64,000 bases of DNA. Origin: Allolobophora icterica (taxonomy: Eukaryota; Annelida; Clitellata; Crassiclitellata; Lumbricidae). Of this stretch, positions 33,985 through 47,391 are shown piece after piece (the stretch's first letter is position 1; each line of letters opens with the position of its first letter). A model generated the notes under the pieces. That model saw nothing but the letters and a program-made list of their open reading frames with translations. It was not told the DNA's origin and ran no database searches. Both the position numbers and the translations under genes were made by a program. The DNA lies in the NCBI GenBank assembly GCA_963556255.1, contig OY744605.1, positions 69,917,049-69,981,048 on the forward strand, given 5' to 3'.

Positions 33985-36600
33985 TGACTCGTCGCGACGG
34001 CGCACGACAACAATGACGCGGACACACTTTCATGGTGCTCCTCAGTTCGATTGCCGTGCTTTCGCGCAAGTCGCAAATCTTGAATCGTTGTTTTTCGCTC
34101 CTGCTTGCAGTGTCAGTCTAGACGATGCGCTGCGTCGACGGACGATGATATTTTGGTGTTGGTGACTTAACCTTGGTTTTACTATTGTTTTGGCGTCGTT
34201 GATATTGTACAGAATTCTAGGAAACTCTTTTCTCGATGTACCTAAAAAACGTACGTCGGTTTGTATCGCAGAAATGTGTTGTGAGTACGGTAAGGTTTTC
34301 GAAGCTTTTCTTTTCGCTCCAGCGATTCCGATGTGGTTATTGAAAAAACTTGTCGGCCGTTTTTAAAGATGGTTGGCCTGACTAGTCATCGTCGGACAAA
34401 TTTTTTGCTTGTTGTGCGCCAGTCGTTGGCAATTGTTGATAGTAAAAAGCTAGTCTGTTTATGCTGTTGAGCACGAAGGTCCCTCGGCATATGTCAAAGG
34501 AACAGTCACTTGACATTTATTGGGAGTTGCTTGACACTTGTCAAGAGTCTGGGTCACTTGACATTTGTCAAGAGGAAAGAGAATACTAACACTGGTTGAG
34601 GGAGGAGGAGTCTGTTAAAATTTCTTAGAAGCAACTTCATTGACGCTTGTCATATGCCGAGTTCGCCGCTTCACACATATATCAGATTGAATTTTGCTAG
34701 ATAGTTGTCGAGATTGAGTCGCTTAATGTAAGTTCTACTGTAAAGAGTCATGCGACTTACCATTGACTTGGCCTCTGAATTTAACGCTCACGACTTATTT
34801 TTGACTGTAAACATTTGTCAGCTGTCAAAAGTCTCAAAACTTATGATCCAGTTAGAAGTTGCTTGACTTGTTGCCATCTTGAAGAGTCGCATGACCCGTG
34901 TCAGCTGCAATGAGATTACGGTTTGCAGAATTATAGCTTGTGTAATCAAAAGTTTTGACGTTGCAAACTACGTAGAAACATTTACTAACTATTATGTAAT
35001 TAATTAAGTAACGAATTAAAGTTAGACCAGTTAAACTGTAGAAGCTGTTAACGACGCCCAATAGTATTATGCCTGTTGTTCGGTCAACATTGCTCTTACT
35101 TTGTTGTCAGTATTTTGTCGTCAGACTCTTCTGCTGCTCAAGCTGTAATCAACTGTAGTTTTACTACTCGCTTACTTACTGTCAGTGATACGGAGTCTGC
35201 TTACTGTAGGATTGCATTAGCATCGCCCATTGCTTGCTAATTTTATGCAGTTTTACTTCTGAGGTGTGTTTTGGCGAAATGGAGATTATGATCCTACTTC
35301 TAGCAGGTTCGTGTCAGCTTTCACCAGCGACTTACTCTACAGTCGAATTCCATCATTTATTGCCAAGATTTGTTTTGACAAAATGGAAATGGTGATGGCT
35401 TTGCGCTGGACTTGCTTATCAAGGGTCGTGTCGAGTTTGCCAGCAATGTAGCTACGCAAGCGAATTTTACGTTTTATTTCCAAGGTTTATTAAGTGAAAT
35501 CTCCATATCACCAAAACAGACCTTGCCAAATTATAAATTCTTGCGATAAGCGGAGCATGGACGCTGTAGGATTGTGTCGATTTTGCTGGCTACAGTATGT
35601 AGCATGCAGATTTTATTCATTTTATTTCCGAGATTTGATATGTCAATATGAAGATTGTTCTGAAAGCTTTGGTGTCTTTTGTTGATGAAGGGCCATGGCA
35701 GACAGACATCAGATGTACTCTTAATTCTTGTGTGAGCAACGTGTGATTGTCAAAATTTATAGATGGACAGAAGTGTTATTTCTTTTGCGTGTAGCCATTA
35801 ACACTGGGCTACACTACGGTGCAACCTATGATAGAACATTTAGTGTGCCCATTGATGCAAGTGAATATTTATATAGCACCTTATCTTGCTGCTGGTGCAT
35901 CTTTAGATGGACTGTTTAAACTGACCTGCTCATTAGCAGAGCCGAGTAGCAGCTGACTGATATTTACTACGATGTTCATAAATAACAATGACTTCAGCAG
36001 ATTTATTGTAATTTTTCAGCGATTTATCGGCATACAATTAGCAGACTGTGCGTCACTAGAGCGTGCTGCACATGAGAGCTGCAGACTTCCTTCTTAGTTG
36101 AAAAACTTGAAGAATAGAAATTGCATTCTTTATTTTAAACGTTTCTGGTTTTCAGTTTCTAATTAATTTTGTTATTTTGTTTACGGCAATACATTTGTGA
36201 ATGATTAATATTTGATTATGACTAAGTTGTTTGTGATTGATATTTATTAAACTCCAGCTGATCATAGATCAGTGGAATGTGATTGATTGAATTGCAGTGT
36301 CGCAACTGTTGCCACTTTAACATGTTCTGAGGTGCTTAGCTCAGTGGTAGAGAACTCAGCGCGTGACTGCCGAGACATGGATTCAAATCCCAGCAGTGAG
36401 CGGAAATTTATTTTCCGATAGGTTTTTGTTCACTCTCGACAGTTTTTTAGATCAATCTTAAATGAATGAAGGATATTTGTGTGATTAATCATACTAATTC
36501 ATTAGTAATAAATCATTTAATCTGTTCACGGTGTCATTATTATTATAGCATTTTCGCCTCTTGAAGTCGTGATGTAATGTAATAAAGATTGATGTATAGC
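33985..36600 (+). other. Probable GRK 3' UTR and flank, no other gene seen
   Basis: No coding region recognised. The first canonical AATAAA signals after the GRK stop are at 36507-36512 and 36581-36586, so a long 3' UTR is possible but unproven. 34480-34620 has repeated CACTTGACATTTGTCAAG motifs. Confidence 0.4.
36329..36403 (+). repeat. tRNA-like pol III unit (SINE head or tRNA pseudogene)
   Basis: TTAGCTCAGTGGTAGAG is a near-perfect A box and GGATTCAAATCCC a near-perfect B box 34 bp later. The acceptor arms AGGTGCT and CAGTGAG do not pair and the anticodon stem is poor, so a functional tRNA is unlikely. Confidence 0.6.
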
Positions 36601-36999
36601 AGTATAACAGAAGTCATTAGTTTAGAGAACATATACTTTTGCTGTTGAGGAATCATTTCTACCTCGCCTAAAAATAACAGATACGCGTATGAAGTGGCAA
36701 TCTCCTTGGTTCTGGTTAGCCAATTGTTTTGAAATTGGTTGTTGCTAGACAATTTCGTCTAAATACTTTAAAAGGCCAGAATAATAAATGTCCGGCTACA
36801 ATGACTGTGCTTTAGGATTACCAGTCAATGTCTAACAACATTCTAAGAGTGTAGCAGTAACCTCTTGGTACTAAAAAGGAATAAAAAGAGCAATACTTTA
36901 AGCCAACCCCAAGAGCCACAGATTTAGCATACGAGGGCAGGTGACCAGTCCTCTTCCCACCAACAGTGTACGGGCACTTTATCATAGCTGAGTTTGCTA

Positions 37000-37092
37000 G
37001 GGGCACTTTCAGCCCTGAAGCATATCTGAACTCCCGACCTGTGGGTTGATAGTCTAGCATGCTCTCCACTAGACTATCATGCATTCCATTTT
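37000..37092 (-). repeat. tRNA-derived SINE-like fragment
   Basis: The - strand has GATAGTCTAGTGGAGAGCAT (A-box-like) and GGTCGGGAGTTCAGAT (B-box-like) with an anticodon-like arm between. It lies just left of the hAT element at 37185. Confidence 0.5.
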
Positions 37093-37184
37093 TAAAACAA
37101 ATGGAATAAAAATTAGAATAACAAAACAGTACTCCAGTAATTTGTTTAAAACAAAAGACGAGCTCATGCAAGAGCACTTTGAAC

Positions 37185-38554
37185 CAGTGTTATTTTCGTT
37201 CCTAAAATCATTTTAGTTTTAGTTTCTATTTCTGTCAGGTGTCAATCATTTCTATTTAGTTTTAGTTTTAGTTTTTTAGTTTTCAATCATTTTCGTTTCT
37301 ATTTCGTTTCTATTCCTGAAATCATTTTAGTTTTAGTTTAGTTTCAGTTTCTCAAAACCAAATCATTTTAGTTTTCGTTTTTCAAATCATTTTAGTTTTA
37401 GTTTTCGTTTTTCACATAATTTTACTTTAAATGTAAGTTCTGAAAAAGTAGGTTAGCTTACCTTTGATGAAGAAGAAATTACTTGAGACCCTTATTAGCG
37501 GGACTTAGGTCCGTTCAGGTGCCCCAGTTGTGCCCATCCGAGCATTCATAGTGTAAGACGATTTATGTATAACGTGTACTGTAAACGTGTTGATGGACCA
37601 ATAAACTGGTGGTTATGGTTATGGTTATGATAAAGTTGGTTATAGACTCTAATCGCTTTATATATTCTGTAGAATCAGTCGTGTATGAGGTTCTTTTCTT
37701 GAAATGCGGCCACTAGAGTCTGTATTGACGGGCTCTCCCTATCCTCCACTTTACGCTTAGACTGTGTTCTCTTGTTTCTACCTTCCTTTGAATTTAAGAG
37801 TGTGTGAACCTCAGCATGGTTATGACCTATGTGCGTTTTAAGATTTGTTGGATTTTTACCTGCAATAAAAAATTACAAAATATGTTTCTTATTGTGATTA
37901 CTATATTTTCACGTACTAAAGTAAGGGTGTGTAGCCAAAAGACGGATGCGGAAAAAGTAGCGAGTATGATGCGTAAATTGCGTAGGTATACGTACCAGCT
38001 AGGGGCCTATGCGAACACCACACGGCTCTCTTTTGTCATTCAGGACTGTACATCGGCTTTTGTCGTTATCTTCTTCATATATAAAGTAATCCCATACAAT
38101 ACTTTCGCGTATCCTACCGGATAATAGCTTTACTAGACTCATTATTAATAACAAATTTCGTAAACATGCACCCACAGTTTGACAGAAATTGTAGACCGCA
38201 AACAGGAATAATTTTAGATATGTAGACATGCGCCGTTCAACTACCGCGCCGATAATTTAATAAAAGAGATGGGCCGCCTTGGTTGGATTTTCATTTTCGA
38301 ATCTTGTTTTTAATAAAATACATGGTTGGATTTTCAATACTTTTCGTTCCAAAAATCATTTTCGTTTTAGTTTTTATTAGTTTTACATCCATTCTTTTTC
38401 GTTTTTATTTAGTTTTCGTTTCCAAAATCTTTTTCGTTTTCGTTTTTATTTCGTTTCCATTTCTAAAATCTTTTTCGTTTTAGTTTTCGTTTTCGTTAAC
38501 GATTGACTTTTCTTTTTCGTTTTTATTTCGTTTTCGTTAACGATAACATCACTG
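37185..38554. mobile_element. 1.37-kb hAT element with TTTTCGTTTTAG arms
   Basis: Perfect duplication CTTTGAAC at 37177-37184 and 38555-38562. Ends CAGTGTTATTTTCGTT and inverted CAGTGATGTTATCGTT. Both arms are degenerate TTTAGTTTTCG repeats in the same orientation. The centre (37440-38270) has no recognisable transposase. Confidence 0.9.
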
Positions 38555-38562
38555 CTTTGAAC

Positions 38563-41500
38563 TTTAGTTACACTGGAATTTCCTTATTTATATGCCTCAT
38601 TTTAATGCAAGTTCTGATGGAACATAGTCAGTTTAGCTTTGGAGCATGACCTCATTATGATTCAACCTCTTATTACAGGACTTGATACTGGAATCCCAAT
38701 CGCACTTGCAAATCCACAGGTTTACGAAGGAGGCTAATTGGGGCAAAGCAGTATTTTTGAGGACTTCTTAGTTTCCCAGACAGACCCTCACCCCAATATT
38801 TTATGCCTTTTACTTTCTCAATTTTTTTATAACTAGTTTACTTAAATCTATTAAGCAACCTAGGCAACCATCACCCTAGCCACTTTGCGGGTAAACTCAC
38901 TGGCACAGAGCCCCAAACACATAAGGCGCATCACCGGATAGGCCTCCCTTGGTCCATCCTTGCCCAATGTAATACTGAAATTTGATCAGGAGTCCCTACA
39001 AAGTGCACAATGAAGCCGGACAACAGCAATCAAGAACCAGAAACAGATTGGAAGAGGTAAATTCTCAGTGAAGAATGAAACATGGTCTCGGTAAAAGCGT
39101 GGCGAGCTTGAGGAGTTGGCGAGTTGCAGATGGAGGTACCAGCAGCTGTGAACGAGTGCCGACCAATGGTAAGATCTGTACCTGGAACATACTTTCCAGA
39201 ACATGCTGAATTTTAATTAATATGATGTCAATACTTGAATCAGAGGCAAATTAAGAGAGGGTAACTCTTTAACAGAGCTAAAGCTAAAGGTAGTGTTATA
39301 AGGATTCCAGTACACTGCCACTATGGTTGGGTTGGGAGTGCTTCTGAGTAGACAACCTTGAAGGGGCGCTGTATAAATGCTTGGTGTAAATAAAATAAAT
39401 AAATATTATAACTACCGTAACACTTTGTGCAACTAGTGACAAAACCAAAACATAAATCCAAGGCAATGACTCCATTTAATACTTACAATGATAAACAGCT
39501 ACACAAAATTAATATCAGTTTGTTAAAATTAACGCAAAACAGGTTAACAGTAACAATCACACATTAATTTTATGGTATCAGTTAACAGTAAATGGCTTGA
39601 AATTCATCACAAGAATTTTTTTAAAGATTTCGACAAACTAAATTTAGGCTCCAATCGGACCGAGTACATTACACCCGAATTGCAATATCAACCCTACTCT
39701 AATCTACCCCACCCACTTGTGAAAAAAAACAAGATCAGCTTGATCACAATTATATAGTGCCATCATCAACGTTTGCTACATTTATATAGCACATTTTCTT
39801 CAGATGTCACAGAAGACCAACCATGCAGCAAGGAGACTAAAATGTTTGGTGCATGTCTATATCAACACTGAGCCTTTTGACTGTACTTTGAAGTATAAAA
39901 CAGTATGTTATAAAATAGTAATAATATTAATAATAACAATGTCTATGAATTTCTTCCTTTTAGTATGACAATAATCAGAAAATAACACAGAAGTAAACGT
40001 CCGAGATAGAAGGCTTGTACATTAATGAATATTCACACACCCCTGTCATGAATTAAAAGACAATTCATATTAATCCCCGCCTTCATATCCAAGACTTTAT
40101 TAGTCTTGTCATGAGCAGTGAACAAACAAGTGACAAATGTTGCATAGTTTGAAGCTCTTACATACTGGTCATACCTCCTATCCATGAGGCATGCTCCTGG
40201 GTAGCTGTGAGGTAAGTATCAAAGTATCAAAGTAAGAGGTTTGGCAAAACCACAGTAAACACCAAAAGGCGTGGGAAATACATGGAGAATTCAGGAAGAG
40301 TAAAGTTTCCAGGAGAGAAAATAACCCGAGGAATTTTTATTAGGATAAATGACTGTGGGGATTCCCAGGACGACTGAAATGTCTGTTGGAAATTTCACAT
40401 GTCCTGGGAGTATCCCCAATCCCATCCGAGGTGGTAAGTTTTGATATCTTAAGTGGGGCATGGGGAAACATGCATTTCCTTCTCATCTGTATGTCCTGAA
40501 CCAGCAAGGTGCAAATTCAAGTCTGAGACTTGGCAATGCATTGAACTGACAATGCACAACTCGGTTTTAAATCCTAAACATACAGACAAAGGACTGCATC
40601 AGTACCACTTTACCCTTTACAAAAATAAGAGGTAAGGTACCACTCTGCCCATGGGTAAGGTCTGATATAAATATTCATTATTAGTAGGGAATGCAAACCT
40701 GGGTTTACTAGTTCCTGGGTAAACTGGTTGTTTCGAAACCCAAAAACCTAGGTTTACACATGCTTGGAAATCTGGGATCGATGGGTTTGAAAACTTTTAC
40801 TTTTTGGTCACATTTACTGCAGTTTTGACTGTGAAACTGACCGATTCAGATCATACAAATCAACATAGGTTTGAAAGAATGCATTGCATACACATTGTAT
40901 AACATACATTGTATATAGCATGCCATAATAACAATAGCACTGTGTTGGATTATGTACTTGCCTATTTATCGATTAATGGCATGTTTGTTGGTGACATTAT
41001 ACAACGCTTTGCAAGTGATGGAACACTGTATACTTAGTCACATAGTATAATCGTAAACTGGATGCTTTGGTATAAATTTAGCAAGTGTAGCAGGCTACTA
41101 TTAAGACAAAATAAACATAACATAAAAGCGACACATGAAAATTCCATATTCACAAAAGAACTTTTCACACCTGTCATTAAGTTTTATATGTTGACGCAAG
41201 TACTTGATAATAATCATCTGTTCGTTGGTGCACACAACATTGTTCTGATCGCAGAAGTCACAATGCGCAAAGATTGCCAGCGTTATAATTCGTTAACAGT
41301 AGAGCAAAAATGCACGCACATGCATTGGTCGCACATCAACACCTAAATTCAATAATACTTATACTCCAAACTTGCATACCATAGGTTTTGACTGCCATCA
41401 AACCTATAACCTGGGCTTTGAAAAAGCCCTTGGCTTTTTATTCCCTAATGATTAGGATGTAAACTCTATGTTCAAAGCCCCATGGCTTTATATTCCCTAA

Positions 41501-41680
41501 TGATTAGGATGTAACTCTGTGCAGTAACAATTACACAGCATCTGTTATCTGTGTAAATCTAAGATAGATGATTATTTTAATACAACATATAGTAAGATGA
41601 TAATATGACCACGGATGATGATGATGATGGGGACTACCACTAATCAAATGATTGGCATAATGAATGAATAAATTTAAATA
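38563..41680. other. Intergenic, little identified
   Basis: A LINE 3' tail at 39320-39415 is the only recognised unit. A duplicated TTTATATTCCCTAATGATTAGG segment occurs at about 41435 and 41490. Nothing else supportable. Confidence 0.5.
39320..39415 (+). mobile_element. LINE 3' tail fragment
   Basis: GGGAGTGCTTCTGAGTAG and CTTGAAGGGGCGCTGTATAAAT match the 3' tail at 13768-13810, followed by TAAA repeats. Confidence 0.6.
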
Positions 41681-41689
41681 AACACCCAC

Positions 41690-42190
41690 ATGGGAAAATT
41701 AAACACCTGAATGGAACAAATTAAAGCACCTCAATGGTGAAAGTTAAACACGATACAAGTAATTGCAGATGGGGCAATTTAGACCACTAGATTTGGCAAA
41801 CTAGGCAACCATATCGAGTAAATCAGGTAACTGGATCAGATAAATTAGGTAACTGGATCGGGTAAATTATGTAACTGGATCGGGTAAATTACGTAACTGA
41901 ATTGAGTAAATTAGGTGACTGGACTGGGTAAATTAGGTGACTGGATCGGGTAAATTAGGCAAATGGAACAGTTAAATTAAGCAGCTGGATTGGGTAAATC
42001 AAACACCTGGCTGAGGTAAATTTAATACCTAGGATGGGACAAATTTACCAGTAACACCTGGATGAGGCTAATTAGGTAACTGGATGGAGCAAAGTACAAC
42101 ATCCTCTTTGGTAAATAAAACATTTAGAGGGAGGGCAATTTAAACACATGGCGGGACAAAGTAAATATCTGTGTGGAGTCAAATCAACAG
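41690..42190. repeat. 22-bp degenerate minisatellite
   Basis: Core AACTGGATCGGGTAAATTA repeats at 22-bp spacing around 41829-41960 and diverges outward. Confidence 0.85.
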
Positions 42191-42840
42191 ATATGAGGAC
42201 ACAAATTATTTCACAAGACATGCACTAAATTAGAAACACAATCACAAACATTAACCAAAGATAAACAAAAATTAAATCTATGAAGCACCTACACAGCAAG
42301 CTAATGCCAGCAAAGCCCTTGCCCAATACCAAATGCAACAGTCCAAAATCTTTCAAAGAAATTATTTTACACCGGTTACATATCACACGAAATAAATTAC
42401 ATTTAACTGAATTTATTTATTGAAATATATTACAACAGATTGTGTGAGAAAACAACTTCAGATAAAAGTGGGTTTTTTGCAAAAATTTACATCGTGTCCC
42501 TTCATTGCTGTGAAAATCTTAACCGGGATGAGTACAGTGCACAGAAGAACCCAGTGTGATCTAATTTTAATTCAATCTGAGGAACAAGAAACTAGTAACA
42601 TCCAGTTGTTGATCACAGCAAGGATCACTTCATATTTAATGACAGGACCATTATCGCAATGCACAAGGCAACACTTGATGGGTTAAACCATAGTCAAAAC
42701 TGTAATCCTGTGCTGTACAAAACTGTAAGCCCGTAGCAATCTGACAGGCCACAGAAACAGAAGTCATGCTACGGTGGTAAGCAAGTTGAAACAGATCAGT
42801 CTTAAGTACATACCTGATTGACGTTAGAGAATTACAAAAT

Positions 42841-44980
42841 AAACATAAATCAGGAGTAAATTTCATGGCCGAACCAAAAAATCACAAAACAAGTTGTGTA
42901 GACTTCAGATATTGGTTACTGCTGAATTTTTCCAACACCTTTCAAAAAATACCAAATAACGCGTCTCTACTTGGCAAAATAAACATAAATCAGGACTAAA
43001 TTTCATGGCCGAACCAAAAAATCACAAAACAAGTTATGTAGACTTCAGATATTGGTTACTGCTGAATTTTTCCAACACCTTTCAACAAATACCAAATAAC
43101 GCGTCTCTACTTGGCAAAATAAACATAAGGGGCCATCCACATAGTACGTACGCACTGAGGGGGGAGGGGGGGTCCGCGATTTATGCGATTTTGCGTACGG
43201 GTGCGTATGGGGGGGGGGAGGGGGGTCTCGACTAAATGTACGTACGCAAAAAAAGTCTCATTATGACATCCATATTAGCCTATTTATAACTTTATAAATA
43301 ACTCTGTACTGTACTATAATCGGATGATGACATTAATTTTCATTATTATAATATAAAGCCATGTGCAGTTACCGGTAATCTGTGTTGTGAATGAGACACT
43401 ACAGCGCCACCTACTTACAAAGTAGCAGTATAAACACTATTAACATATAAATCAATCTCAGCCCACAGATTTATTAATCAAATTAAGTACATGTTTTCCA
43501 GATGATTCCCAAGTAATATTATCCTAATAGTATTCAGCAATGTTCCAACAATATTTAAAGTCGTAATACCCTCAAAACACACTTTCATTTGCCAGTTCTA
43601 TCACCTAGTGTGATACTTACTTACTATTGTGAAAACATCAATGTCACGGCTTCGTCTCCCGTCTTCGCCATAACAGAAGCAACCCACAGCAGATGCCTCA
43701 AAGGACCCCACCTCCATCCACCCGGTCGCCACAACCGCTACAGAGCCGAGGAAATCAGACACCGGCCGAGTCGGGTGCACGATGAGCGGCTCTCTGCCTT
43801 CCGACCTGCATTCTACCCTACCGGGTGTGGAGCCGGTTCGGCAGGCCTATTGGGACGACACAAGGGAGCGTGGAAGAGGGGAGGGTGGGGGAGTGGAGGG
43901 AAACAGACTGGGGTCGTGAGACGGGAAAAACTGGCTTGGAGGAGAAACGGAAAAGGGAGGGACTTTCGACAGATCAGAAACGATAAACTTTTTGGTTATT
44001 ATTGTCTGAAGCGTGTTCTCTCGTATTAAATAGTATTTTATTTCTTCATAACAGTTAACAAATTTCAGCTAGCAAATATGATGTTTAACGCAAATATTCG
44101 TCGCCTACGGTAAATTAAATATCTTATAGATGACTTAATTTAGCTAATTTTTTTCTTGGGGGGGGGGGTAGAGCTTAGTTGTACGTACGCACAGGGGGGG
44201 GTCCACAAAATGTACGCAGCCAAACGGGGGGGAGGGGGGGTCTGAAAATACGATTTTTTTGCGTACGTACTATATGGATGACCCCTAAATCAGGAGTAAA
44301 TTTCATGGCCGAACCAAAAAATCACAAAACAAGTTGTGTAGACTTCAGATATTGGTTACTGCTGAATTTTTCCAACACCTTTCAAAAAATACCAAATAAC
44401 GCGTCTCTACTTGGCAAAATAAACATAAATCAGGAGTAAATTTCATGACTGAACCAAAAAATCACAAAACAAGTTATGTAGACTTCAGATATTGGTTACT
44501 GCTGAATTTTTCCAACACCTTTCAACAAATACCAAATAACGCGTCTCTACTTGGCAAAATAAACATAAATCAGGAGTAAATTTCATGGCCGAACCAAAAA
44601 ATCACAAAACAAGTTGTGTAGACTTCAGATATTGGTTACTGCTGAATTGTTCCAACACCTTTCAACAAATACCAAATAATGCGTCTCTACTTGGCAAAAT
44701 AAACATAAATCAGGAGTAAATTTCATGGCCGAACCAAAAAATCACAAAACAAGTTGTGTAGACTTCAGATATTGGTTACTGCTGAATTTTTCCTACACCT
44801 TTCAACAAATACCAAATAATGCGTCTCTACTTGGCAAAATAAACATAAATCAGGAGTAAATTTCATGGCCGAACCAAATAATCACAAAACAAGTTGTGTA
44901 GACTTCAGATATTGGATACTGCTGAATTTTTCCAACACCTTTCAACAAATACCAAATAACATGTCTCCACTTGGCAGCTG
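42841..44980. repeat. 140-bp tandem array, 7 copies, split by a MITE
   Basis: Units begin AAACATAAATCAGGAGTAAA at 42841, 42981, 43121, 44421, 44561, 44701 and 44841 and are almost identical. The third copy is interrupted after 8 bp by the element at 43129-44285. Removing the element plus one TAA restores an exact 140-bp period. Confidence 0.95.
43129..44285. mobile_element. 1157-bp MITE/nonautonomous element, Harbinger-like
   Basis: Inverted ends GGGGCCATCCACATAGTACG and GGGGTCATCCATATAGTACG, flanked by TAA at 43126-43128 and 44286-44288. Subterminal GTACGTACGCA and long G-runs. Same end family as 5689-6087. It carries a GC-rich core at about 43640-43880. No transposase seen. Confidence 0.9.
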
Positions 44981-47138
44981 TACATAGGCATTACAAACGC
45001 ATGTGGTCCCTATAAACACACCTGCATAAAGAAAAGATGTCTTCTAGTTTGGTATGGTAATGCAGGAATACAGATACGTCAAAGTAAGGTAAGTTACAGT
45101 AAAGTAAGTTACCGTAAAACAAGTAAGTTACAGTAAAGTAAGTTACAGTAAATTAAGGCAGCAACTTGATTAATAGAGATCATGACAATATCTCTCTCAT
45201 CAATGATTGATCCGAGGCAATTATTCACTGACTGATATCGTGAAATATCGATTCATCGAATGACAGATCAAAACAAATCAAACAAGATCAATGTCAGAAC
45301 AGCTGTGTCGATAATGCAGTGTCATGGAATGATCGAATGTCAGATCAAAGCCAATGCATCAGAGAAATCTGATTTACTGAGATTTACTCAACAAGAAATG
45401 AAATCACACGAGCACAAGCCATGAACGTAAAATGTCGAATCAACTCAAAAGTAAATGAGAAAGGAAACTGAAATATGCAATTCAAAGACAAAACACTGCC
45501 CAGATCAAACAAATTTCTGAGAAAGGCATACGTATGCAAGGTTCATACAAAGACATCGAAGATGATACTGTCACAGATCGATATGTTTGATTTCATACGA
45601 AATAGTACCCAGTGAGTACTTATTCATTTAAAACTACCTAACAAGACTAGTATGTTTAAACTAGTATCTAGTAAGTACTTAAAATTGTACTGAGTAAGTA
45701 CTTGTTGCCAACAGTACTTCTCTTTACAAAAGTACCTTGTAATTAATTATTCCAAGTAATGTAAAACTTAACAGTGCTTAACTCCTGTATCAACTACCCT
45801 AACGCTACTGCAACTATGATTATATTGTTAACCAGATATTTATTACACATCAATTACTAATTAGCCTCAATGACTTATGCATAAATCATTGGAAAACTAA
45901 GTGTCTGCCCTGGTCAGGACTGAACACAGGCCATCTCAATTTCCGTGACAACCCGCACTTTGTCTAACAATTTTAATTCTCTCTGACGAAACGTTACTGC
46001 ACTGACTTCAACTCTGATATGGCTCTGAAACAGCATTAGCAGTAATAATTACAAGTAGGAATGACATGCCAGAGGAAATTTATCTTCACCCTTGAAATGC
46101 TGCTGTTTAAAATGTCCAGGTTCAGTACACAGATCAGGGCCAACACAGAATTAGTAGCAAATGGGAATCGTGAGGCAAAGCACAGACATTCTAGTACAGC
46201 TTTCTTAAATTTGGCCCAGTTCTCATGCATCACAGCTGTAAATGCACAAATGAATGAATGTAATAAAGGAATGCACTAATCACTGAGCAGATAATCTAAT
46301 GTATGAATGCACAAACAAGTAGAAAATGCAAAAGAGAATATGATAATGGATGCATTCACAAATGCATTTATGACTGTACTAATGCTAACATGAATGTGCA
46401 TGCTACTGAATAAATACACAATGAATGCGCTCACAGATGCACACATGAATGTACGAATGCACAAATGAATGTGTATGTGGTATTGAGTGAATGTACATGC
46501 GAATGCACTATAGCACAGATTCGTGCACTAATAAAACACAGTTTAATGCACTAATGTATGAATGAATGTGCTCATCTGTATATATATGGATATTCGTTTA
46601 TTATAAAAATTTTCATATAAACACAGAAGAAAGCCTAACTCAATCATTTGTAATAAGCACTTAACAACGACCGACTTTTCTCGTCACTAACAACTGCTTA
46701 AAATAATAAAAAATTTAATATGTATAAAAATACTAAACTTTTACATAAACCAAAGCAAACAAACTTAGATCTCAGTAGTTAAAAAAAATTCCGGACAATT
46801 CTTACTTTCTTATCGGTCAAAACCGCCTCCAGTAAACCAAGATCTTGCGTTTTAAAGATCATTTCTACTTCAGGAAACATAAAAAATATTAACATGAATA
46901 ATAACAATATTAATATTAATGATAATAACATTTCATTTCAATTAACTAATAGGATTGGGTACACCAGGCAGTGGGACATTTGGTTCTTATTGTTCTTACT
47001 CGGATGCATTCTAAAAATAACATGGAAACATTTTTCATTTGAGAAAGAATGATCATGCAAAATGAATCAAAAATTTTTCAAATACATGTATCTTAAGTTA
47101 AATGAAAAGATGATTTTTCAACTCAGGCCAAACAAATT
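44981..47138. other. Intergenic, low-complexity, no gene seen
   Basis: AGTAAAGTAAGTTAC repeats at 45075-45155, GTACTTA-rich stretch at 45600-45730, and diverged GAATGCACAAATG repeats at 46235-46570. No coding region supported. Confidence 0.55.
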
Positions 47139-47391
47139 CAGTGCTTTTTTCAGCTGGAACGCGCCGGAACACTGGCGTTCCAGCACCCTTTTTTCAGCTA
47201 GTAAAAAATAATTTATTTATTTTAATAAAAACAATAATTTAGTTATTTTAATTTAATTTCAGTGTTGTGAACCGTTTTCAGTGTTTATTGAGACCCCGCC
47301 CAACCCCCAATCCCATTTTTCTCAGGATTTTAGTCCTTCCATAATTGTTCAGTTGCGGAACCAAATGTTCAGTTTCTAGAAAAAAGCTCTG
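47139..47391. mobile_element. 253-bp hAT MITE supplying poly(A) signals to the SMIT-like gene
   Basis: Perfect duplication AACAAATT at 47131-47138 and 47392-47399. Ends CAGTGCTTTTTTCAG and inverted CAGAGCTTTTTTCTAG. On the - strand it contains AATAAA at 47284-47289 and 47212-47217, the first canonical signals after the transporter stop. Confidence 0.9.

Noticed and set aside
36329..36403. Functional tRNA gene
   Set aside because: A and B boxes are good, but the acceptor arms do not pair and the anticodon stem is mismatched; treated as a SINE head or pseudogene.
43589..44029. 146-codon frame as a gene
   Set aside because: It lies inside a MITE, crosses G-runs and has no recognisable domain.
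42841..44980. CRISPR-like repeat array
   Set aside because: Units are 140 bp, contiguous and without variable spacers, and the DNA is animal; this is a tandem satellite.
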